Of a stretch of 64,000 nt of DNA, positions 57,201 to 64,000 are shown piece by piece. This stretch comes from Calophaca sinica (taxonomy: Eukaryota; Streptophyta; Magnoliopsida; Fabales; Fabaceae): contig CM073735.1 in the NCBI GenBank assembly GCA_037113605.1, forward strand, positions 13,686,001 through 13,750,000, read 5' to 3'. Numbering within the stretch: the stretch's first letter is position 1; each line of letters begins with the position of its first letter. Under the pieces are notes generated by a model, which had not been told where the DNA came from, did no database searches, and saw only the letters and a list, made by a program, of their open reading frames with translations. A program made the position numbers and the translations under genes.

Positions 57201-58289
57201 TCTTTTATACCATCTACTTTTGTGTGAACTTTTACAAGTTTTAAGCCTAGGGGACATTTCAACTATGGATGGCCAGGAATATGGGATTTCAACTGGCTAG
57301 AAATTTGTTCAAAGTTGTGCACTGCCAATTTCAGATATGCTAATCTCTGTTGTATTTGTCTTTGCCAACATGCAGACACGTGGTCTAAAGCATGGGAGGG
57401 CTATTGTAGTTTCTACATGTGCAGCCGTGGCATCAATTTTGACTGGTGTGCTTGCTGGGATGCTTGCTTTGGGTGAGCGACTACCTTCAGCCCCAGAAGC
57501 TCGTTTGTTACTTCTTCTTGGATGGTAATATAGGATGTTATGCTGTTATTGCTTTGTACATTTATATCCCTTGCTTCCAAGATTCCCAACATAAAAGCAA
57601 TACGAAAATAAACTCCAGACTTCTATACATCATTCCATATGCAAAAAATTACTTTCAAGTTAGTTTTTTGTTTTTGTTACCATTCCATGTTTTCCTTCTA
57701 TTTTTTTATGCAAGTATTTATCTGTTTTGGTTTAATGACTTTATCAAGAGAACATATAGTCTAAGATATATATCAATGATGTTGTGGTCAATGTTATTGA
57801 TAGCGGCTTGCGGCCCATAGCGGAAGCCCCAAATTCCGCCATATTTGGCCGCCTCAAAATGCCATATTGCGGATGGCGCCGCAATCCTTCACAAAATTGA
57901 AATAGCGGTTGGCTCAAAAACCACCACCGCAATCCACCATGGCGCTGCTATGTGCTTTTTAACAACACTGGTTGTGGTAGAACCCAATCTAGTAATCCTT
58001 GTTTTGAGATGAAGATCGTCGTGTTCTTATGTAAAAAATACGCTAATCGAAAACATTTTTTTGCAGGCTGCTTATTATTGCCGGGGTGATTTTGCTTGTT
58101 GGTTCAACAAGGCTAGTGAGATTCTTTCGATCTTCTTCATACCACTTTAAAAGAAGCAGTGTCGATAAGAATTATGGCCCAAGAAGATCTGGGACTTCCC
58201 GTATTAGGGAACCAGGCCCAACTGCTGTCATTCAAGCAACAACCTTGAATCATTTACTATCGTCATCATCTACAAAAGAAAAAGCTTGA
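54249..58289 (+). CDS. NIPA9: NIPA9-like magnesium transporter (9 exons, 345 aa)
   Basis: Exons: 54249-54359, 54629-54727, 54913-55042, 55708-55796, 56130-56186, 56329-56387, 57066-57186, 57376-57524, 58067-58289. Joined they are 1038 nt, one open frame of 345 aa. It starts MWESIVLTVAATAGNNIGKI and ends SSSSTKEKA. The NIPA (DUF803) family is a set of membrane Mg2+ transporters related to the drug/metabolite superfamily. Characteristic phrases are LQKKGTVILP, APVSVIQPVSG (across an exon joint), FSHFYLKEVMNAVDWVGI, GLESGILFGMASVISKMGF and TRGLKHGRAIVVSTCAAVAS. About eight to nine hydrophobic segments fall near residues 3-15, 47-69, 71-90, 97-113, 130-149, 174-192, 199-221, 231-253 and 265-288. 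A basic loop (RIYKRQRREQEM) and a hydrophilic tail follow the usual layout. Introns 2-8 have GT-AG ends; intron 1 is AAG|GC..AG. Introns 3, 6 and 8 are the longest; intron 8 holds a GCGG-rich repeat (57790-57960). Confidence 0.95.
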
Positions 58290-59996
58290 TTTTGTGTGAG
58301 CTGGAAAATGATCCTTCATCCATTCCCAGGATTCATACCCCCATAGAAATGTTGAGGTTTAGATTGTTTGTGTACAGTTGCTGGTTAACATATTTTACAT
58401 GAAAATCATTTGAGTTTGCAATGCCACCTTGTATAAACTATTCCCGAACTTCCATTATATCTCAATATTGTATATGTAAGACGGCATAGCAACATACAGA
58501 ATGTTTGGGTAGCATAGAAACAACTTGCCGTAGCAATGTTCTTTGAGTTGCTTATACGAAAAAAAAAAAAAAAAAAAAAGACCAACAACAACAATGTTCT
58601 TTGAGTGCAAGGGCCGCACTCCATCCCCTTGATGGTTGATAGTGTCATCGGGGGCAAAAGGGCTGATACTATCTTGAAAGGCTACACAACTTCGGTTGAA
58701 GGGAAATATTATGATCTTATCCTGACGGGTGGATTAGAAAGAGTTTAGAAGTTCCAAGATGCGAAAATTCATGTAGATGGCACCGATTCATGATTTTATT
58801 GAAGAAAGTATATACAAGTAAAATGAATAATTGCCTTCATAACTAGATTCTTCTGTCCTTACGGGCGCTGGTTGTCTTTGCTGTATTTTCCATAGCTGTT
58901 TGGAGAAAGATCAAGATGTCGTTCTTGTACAAGTTTTCACTTCACATGGAGCTAAAGATAGCTCGAAGCGAAATTGTCAGAGTAAATAATCATTTTGGTT
59001 CCTAAGTGTGTGTGAGACGCTATCGCTATAGTCTCTAAATGTGTCGAAATTTCAAAAACATCCTTGAGTGTGTCTTTTGTTAGTAATTTCGGGGACCAAA
59101 TTGACTAATGAAAAATACACTTGATGACCAAACTGACTAACACGTCCCTCTTTGAAATCCTTAGAGACTATTTCAGGACTTTTTTTTTCTTTTTCTATGA
59201 GACTAAATTTTTAGACCTTTACTCCAACAATTAAAGTGCTTTCTACTATATGTGAGTTATTAATATTATCAACCTTTGTCTTAATTGTATGCTTAATGCT
59301 ATAAATAAAGTGAGCATAGTTTTAAAACTCGGACCGAACCAGTTTAATCGGGATCTGGACCCATGGCCGTTCGGTTATATAGTTAGATCTTTTCTACAAT
59401 TGAACCTGTGCTTGCGTCATTGACCTGGCGTTAAATCAGCTTGAATCGGATGACTCGGCAGTTTTTTCGTGCATAGTCCCAACTCCCACGCACTCCTTGT
59501 CACAGATTGCACATTGAAATGTAGGAGAAAATGCTATTTGCAATAAAAATCCAACGACCCAGTGCATTAGGGTGGCTTCATAAGCCCTTGTCACTACAGC
59601 AGTTATGCATTTGTTATTTGCTTAATAAATAAATTATATATATCGGTTGAGAACAAAACAAATTTTATATATCACCAGTAAAATATTTATAAATTTTATA
59701 TATACCAGTTCACGCGGTTCAATTAGTGACTCACCGATCCGACTAATGACCTACTGACCTGGTAGCATGACCGAGTCGATGACCGGTCCGAGTTTTAAAA
59801 CAACGGAAGTGATACACAATAAGAGAAAATTCTTGTTGCAGCATTTAATAAATTTTCTTAATTCTATGTTCAAAAGCAAGCATATGAATATGCAAAAGTC
59901 AATGCAGCTGTCTTCAGCATCAACACATAAAATAAAAAAAAGTACCTTTCCATTTGTTTACTTTATTGCGAGCGAATCCTATGGTTTAAAAGGACT
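58290..59996. other. 3' flank and repeats
   Basis: The 3' UTR of the transporter lies to about 58450. A 20-bp A run is at 58559. 58980-59230 is a fragment of an inverted-repeat MITE (GGTTCCTAAGTGTG..). 59317-59800 is bounded by AGTTTTAAAACTCGGACCG and CGGTCCGAGTTTTAAAAC, an old non-autonomous element. No gene is seen; the ORF from 59767 starts inside that element. Confidence 0.45.
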
Positions 59997-60101
59997 TCAA
60001 CGACGAAAGTTTGCTTTGGGGATTATAAGCAATTGTAGTAGTAGTAGTAGGGACCCCAAGAACACAAAAGAAGCAGTTGAATGCCGCTGCAATCCCTTCA
60101 T
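59997..60101 (-). CDS. Candidate 34-aa signal-peptide-like ORF
   Basis: The minus-strand ORF reads MKGLQRHSTASFVFLGSLLL then LLQLLIIPKANFRR. A basic start, a strong hydrophobic core and an Arg-rich end look like a secretion signal. Upstream on the same strand is ATATATATA (about 60279-60295). An upstream ORF of 33 codons ends in ATGA, overlapping this start. An AATAAA lies about 25 nt after the stop. I know no family. It could be the first exon of a secreted peptide gene, a transcript leader, or chance. Confidence 0.25.
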   Translation of the reverse strand: MKGLQRHSTASFVFLGSLLLLLQLLIIPKANFRR

Positions 60102-60309
60102 GGTGGGTCTGCTAAACACAGTTGATAGCTTTTCGGGAAGACAGCGAAAAAATTATGATAAGGAAAGAACGGAGGGAAGAGGGACCCCGGACCCCTCATT
60201 CTCCCTGTGAATGTGATTTAACCAAATCAGTTGGTCCACCTAACAACCTTGACAAGGACTAAGACGCGGGAAGGAAGCACTGTATATATATATCTATGAA
60301 GTATGGATA

Positions 60310-60810
60310 TTCCAAAATTAAAGTCGTATATGTACCGGATACGTACCCGTACTCGTACCGGATACATATCTGTACCCCATTTTACGTGTAAAATCATTGC
60401 AAAAATATCGTATTCTCCCGCACCGATTGCATTCGCATCTTACGTATCATCCGTGCAACATAGATATATATATATACTGATAATACCAGGGGGCATTATG
60501 AGACTCGTGACCTGACCAATCGCAAGAGGTCTTTCTTAGCCGACACAAAAAGACGATGAAGAGCCAGGTAAATGACTGATCAGAGGGAAAGAACCGTTGA
60601 ACACAGGCCCTACGATGAACAGTTTCCCTGAGAATTGAATCCACCTCCGATGCAATTGTCCCTTGGAACCCTCAAAAGATGGCCGGCCATACTTATACCA
60701 TCACAGCAAGCATTACATATATCAATCAATCTGAATAACTACTCAAATCGTTTCAGCACAAGAGTCCATTAATATAGGTAATGTATCAGCTGAGCTTGCC
60801 CTGTGGCGCT
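60310..60810. other. Intergenic DNA
   Basis: Contains CGTACCCGTACTCGTACCGG microrepeats (60330-60365) and no recognisable gene. Confidence 0.4.
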
Positions 60811-60811
60811 T

Positions 60812-61620
60812 TCGGATCCAGATCCTCTCCCAGAACCTCATCTTTCCATCTCTCTCCAACAATAAATTACACCCGTTAAATTAATCCAATGGCGGGAGAT
60901 TAAAAACGAAAAAATATAATAAAAAAAATGAAAAACTCAAGTTCTCCCAAAACCAGAATTTTTGACAGACCGCTGGATTTCAAATAATTACTAGAATTTA
61001 TGGTGTAGATCCTTTTAATAAAAAAGAACCGCACGACTTGTTTTTTTTTCTTCTGCTCCATCGCCACCTATCTCTATTATAGAATACCACATGCCCATTT
61101 TGAGCATTGGAATTCAACACAACAGCAGGTCTTAATTAGATAATGAGCAACAAATTTGAAAGCCAATTTTATCAAACACAAACTAAAAGGGAACAATTAG
61201 TTCCAGTACGCCAATGAAGGGGAAAGACTTTTTTAAAGAATGTGAAACAAATAAATGTCCTCCTTCATGAAAGCAAAAGAGATGGGATGGAAAACAAATG
61301 TCAAATTGGACAAAAGCCACTGCTTCATGTTCTCTGAGCTGCTAAGCGTGAGGGAAAATTTGTAGGCATGTTGAGTGGAGAGGAAGAAGTTGAATTCTTT
61401 AATAATAAGAGGAAGAGAGCAAATCAGGTGCAAAGAAGAACAGTCATGGAAAAAGAAAAGCAGCTTCACGATTTCGTTTGGCAGAAAACTTGGATTTTTC
61501 ACTATTTTATTATATTTTTTCGTTTTTAATCTCCCACCATTGGATTAATCTAACGGGTGTGATTTATTGTTATAGAGAGATGGAGAGAAAGGGTGGTGGG
61601 ACAGGATCCAAATCCGACCC
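60812..61620. mobile_element. Element with 120-bp inverted arms
   Basis: Arms about 60812-60960 and 61487-61620 are inverted copies sharing CCATCTCTCT, ACACCCGTTA, TTAATCCAATGG and GGGAGATTAAAAACGAAAAA. The outer ends are TTTCGGATCCAGATCCTCTC and the inverse of GGTCGGATTTGGATCCTGTC. The target duplication is not resolved. The 89-codon minus ORF inside (61233-61502) shows no domain. Confidence 0.75.
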
Positions 61621-62356
61621 TTTATCATGTCACACTCCATATATCACTACCAACCAGAGGCGGATGGAGACCTAGGAATTTCGATTGGTATGGACAATAT
61701 CATGTACTATAAATATTTATATTTATATAAAAAATATAACAATGCATAAGTGATAAAATAATAAGTAACATTATTATCACTAAGCAAAAATTAGAGATTA
61801 CAAAAACTATAATATTATATACTCATGAAATTAAAGACACCTAAATATCAACGAATTATAATTGTTCTCTACGCGTCTTTATATTTTGAAATTGTTGTAT
61901 GATTTTTTTAGCACTATTAAAAATATCTCTCGTATGTGACCAAACAATCGTTTAACAATTCATTTCTCAATCATTTCAAAAGAGAATATTTTATTTTCTA
62001 TTTTTCTCTCTTCAGTGGGGTCAACATTTAATTTTAATTGGGGGCAAAATTAAAATTACTCAATAGTTCGTAAGAAAAACAAACAAGTTAGTGGGGTCGG
62101 TTGACCCCAATTAACAACACGTGAATCCGTCTCTAGAGAGAGGGACACGTAGGGGCTCTAACCCCTCAATCCATTGAGCTTTTTTTGTTAATAACTTATA
62201 TTGATATCTACATCAACTATTCGCTAATTTAATTTTTAAAATTAAAATGAAAGGATAAAAGAAATAAATGTCATCGTGCTTTTTGTTAACAACTTATTGA
62301 TATATACATCAAATATTTGCTAATTTATTTTTTAAAATTAAAATGAAAGGAAAAAA
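61621..62356. other. AT-rich intergenic DNA
   Basis: No gene is seen. A block of roughly 100 bp (AACAACTTAT..GATAT..TACATCAA..) recurs twice between 62190 and 62360 as a degenerate direct repeat. Confidence 0.4.
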
Positions 62357-62370
62357 AATAAATGTCAACA

Positions 62371-62510
62371 AAGGTTGGTCCAGTTGGTAAGGATACAACT
62401 CATATCTTATAAAAATGTGAATACCTTGTTGATGGGTAATATTTAACATTGAAGCTTTCCTTGACCGGGTGAACCCTTCGACCCAACTAAACTAAACTTT
62501 TATTCATAAA
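62371..62510 (+). mobile_element. tRNA-derived SINE (+)
   Basis: Starts AAGGTTGGTCCAGTTGGTAA (A box region) and ends CCCAACTAAACTAAAC-TTTTAT. It is the same family as 41.87-42.03 kb. AAATAAATGT-like flanks suggest a target duplication. Confidence 0.65.
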
Positions 62511-62525
62511 AAAAGAAATAAATGT

Positions 62526-63080
62526 AAAATACAATATAACGAATGACATAAATTAATTTAATCTATCCCTCCTATCAAGCAAGGATGGTACCTTAGGCAT
62601 CGTATTTTAAAAAATATAGTTCTTTTTTTTTTAATTCTATATTAGATAGATTTTTATGGATTGGTTAGAACAAGATACAACACAACATACGTATTGTGTT
62701 CTGATAATTGGTATATTTTTTAAAATAAAATATAACCAATCAAAAGATTAAAAAAGTAATATATTTTGGTTTCATTGAATAAAATGTAATAGAACACTTG
62801 TTTGATTATATTTTTAAACAAAATAATTTTCTATTTTTAAAATTTAAAATGAATAACATTTGTTCTTTGTTAATTTTTAAAAATAGAAAAATGTTTTTAA
62901 AAAGTGTCATCAATTTGTCTATATAACAAACATTATATTCCGTCAAAAAAAAAAAAACACTATCTTAAGAGTTTATTCCATCAATATGAAATTGTGCCGC
63001 TATGCTGGTCAATTAGGGGGGAACCCAAAAGAGAGGGGAGATCTTTTATAAATGAGCTTATGTAACAGATCATCTTAGTG
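62526..63080. other. AT-rich intergenic DNA
   Basis: Nothing recognised; an A run at 62947 and mirrored AAAATATA words only. Confidence 0.4.
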
Positions 63081-63084
63081 TATT

Positions 63085-64000
63085 GGACAAAGGCCTTTGT
63101 TATCCGCCGTTAATTTTTCCACCTCTCCTCCTCATTTAACTGACAATTTTATCCCTAATTAAATTAATATTTCATGTCACCTTGTTGACAAATTTGCACA
63201 TCAACAAGGTGACGATAGTCTCTTTTACAATAACGAAAATTAACACATGCGTCAATAAGGTGACGCATGTGTAAAATTTTTCTGTTTTTAACGCATGCGT
63301 CAATTAGTTGATGCGAGTACTTGTCAACAAGCTGTCGCATGTGTTAATTTTGAAAAATTTAACTTCATGCGTTAACAAGTTGACGCGGTCCAGCGTCAAT
63401 AAGTTGACGCCAGTAAGAAAAAATCCAAAATTCTCTTCCTCTGTTCACATCTCTCTCATTGTTCCTCGCGAAAATTAAGTTGATGGCAGTAAGAAAATTA
63501 ATGCATTCTCTTCCCCTTCTTCCTTCTTTCTCTTCTTTTCCCTTTTTTCTTCTTTCTTTTTTTCACTTTCCTGTTTCTCTTCTTTTCTCTGCTTCTGCGT
63601 GTTTTCACCCACTCACCTTCAACTCCTCCAATCCTCACCAGCGAGTTCTTCATCGTGCAGGATTTGTTCAAGGATTTGTTCCCAAGATTTGTTCTTCATC
63701 GCAAGAACTCCTCCAAATTAATCGAAATCAATATTCCAAATTGTTGTTATTAAGGTTGTTATTAATGATGGAGGTGGTGGAGGGAAAGACTGAGGGAGGA
63801 AGATGGGAGGCGGGCGCCGCAGTGGGAGAAACAGGGGAGAGGTGAGAGAAAGATGGGAGGTGGGGCGTCGCACAGGTGAGAGAAACAGGGAATAGGTGAG
63901 AGAAATAGGGAAGAGGGATAAAATTGACTTTTCAAGGGGGAGGGGAGGTGGGGAAATTAAATGGGGGAGGCAGGGATAACCAAGCTCTTGCACAAAATAT
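63085..64000. mobile_element. Mutator-like element, right end at the window edge
   Basis: Inverted ends share GTTATCC, TTAATTT(T)CCACCTC and CAATTTTATCCC. The right copy ends at about 64000, so the terminus and duplication may lie outside. The interior has a CT-rich leader-like stretch and chance ORFs (63459-63845). Subterminal hairpins at 63185-63412 resemble those in the 28-31.8 kb element. Confidence 0.65.
63185..63412. repeat. Cluster of GCGTCAA..TTGACGC hairpins
   Basis: Five to six small inverted repeats: a perfect one at 63393-63410 (GCGTCAA-TAAG-TTGACGC), and variants GCGTCAATAAGGTGACGC, GCGTCAATTAGTTGATGC and TTGTCAACAAGCTGTCGC. They sit subterminally in the element, where transposase-binding sites would be. 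Confidence 0.7.

Noticed and set aside
63459..63845. 128-codon ORF at the right end
   Set aside because: CT-rich leader plus GA-rich tract within a Mutator-like element; no domain and biased composition.

Overview
The window is 64 kb of plant nuclear DNA, very probably from a dicot and most likely a legume. The grounds are a canonical MIR156 hairpin, a nine-exon NIPA-type magnesium transporter with plant introns, a DUF3511 gene, and many AT-rich plant transposon families (Ty1/copia, Mutator-like, hAT, Harbinger, Stowaway, SINE, LINE, TRIM, Helitron). The genus cannot be read from sequence alone; the legume call rests on familiarity with the MITE families and is an inference.

Host genes are few. 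MIR156 lies on the minus strand near 17.2-17.3 kb, with a TATA box about 190 bp upstream of the mature miRNA. An intron-less DUF3511 protein gene is at 45.25-45.58 kb (+). A complete NIPA9-like Mg2+ transporter occupies 54.25-58.29 kb (+), nine exons encoding 345 aa, with a GC-AG first intron. A 34-codon signal-peptide-like ORF at 60.0-60.1 kb (-) is only a weak candidate.

Everything else is transposable-element landscape. 1.0-7.9 kb: a decayed Ty1/copia element whose leader and gag region consist of hairpin arrays, followed by a second LTR and a second truncated copy of the leader. 9.1-12.3 kb: a probable Helitron (-). 12.6-14.7 kb: a MITE, then a TRIM retrotransposon (-) holding both a LINE stub and a Mutator-like element that captured an NAD kinase 2 fragment. 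17.9-27.4 kb: a SINE, a LINE remnant, a foldback element, a Stowaway MITE, a CACTA-like end and a 2.5-kb solo LTR. 28.0-37.7 kb: a Mutator-like element carrying a broken plant-mobile-domain gene and a convergent broken ORF, with a full-length but inactivated Ty1/copia element (-) inserted near its right end. 37.9-53.6 kb: MITEs, SINEs, hAT and several Mutator-like elements with 9-bp target duplications, one carrying a PPR gene fragment. 60.8-64.0 kb: two further inverted-repeat elements and a SINE.

Many insertions are delimited by target-site duplications that I located base by base, so the nesting order can be read directly. The most unusual observations are the copia primer-binding site, which matches the 5' half of tRNA-Ile in its inosine-edited form, the variable-stem hairpin arrays in the old copia element, and three independent gene-fragment captures (NADK2, PPR, plant mobile domain). 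No tool was run: family names come from recognised motifs, and percentages are by eye.
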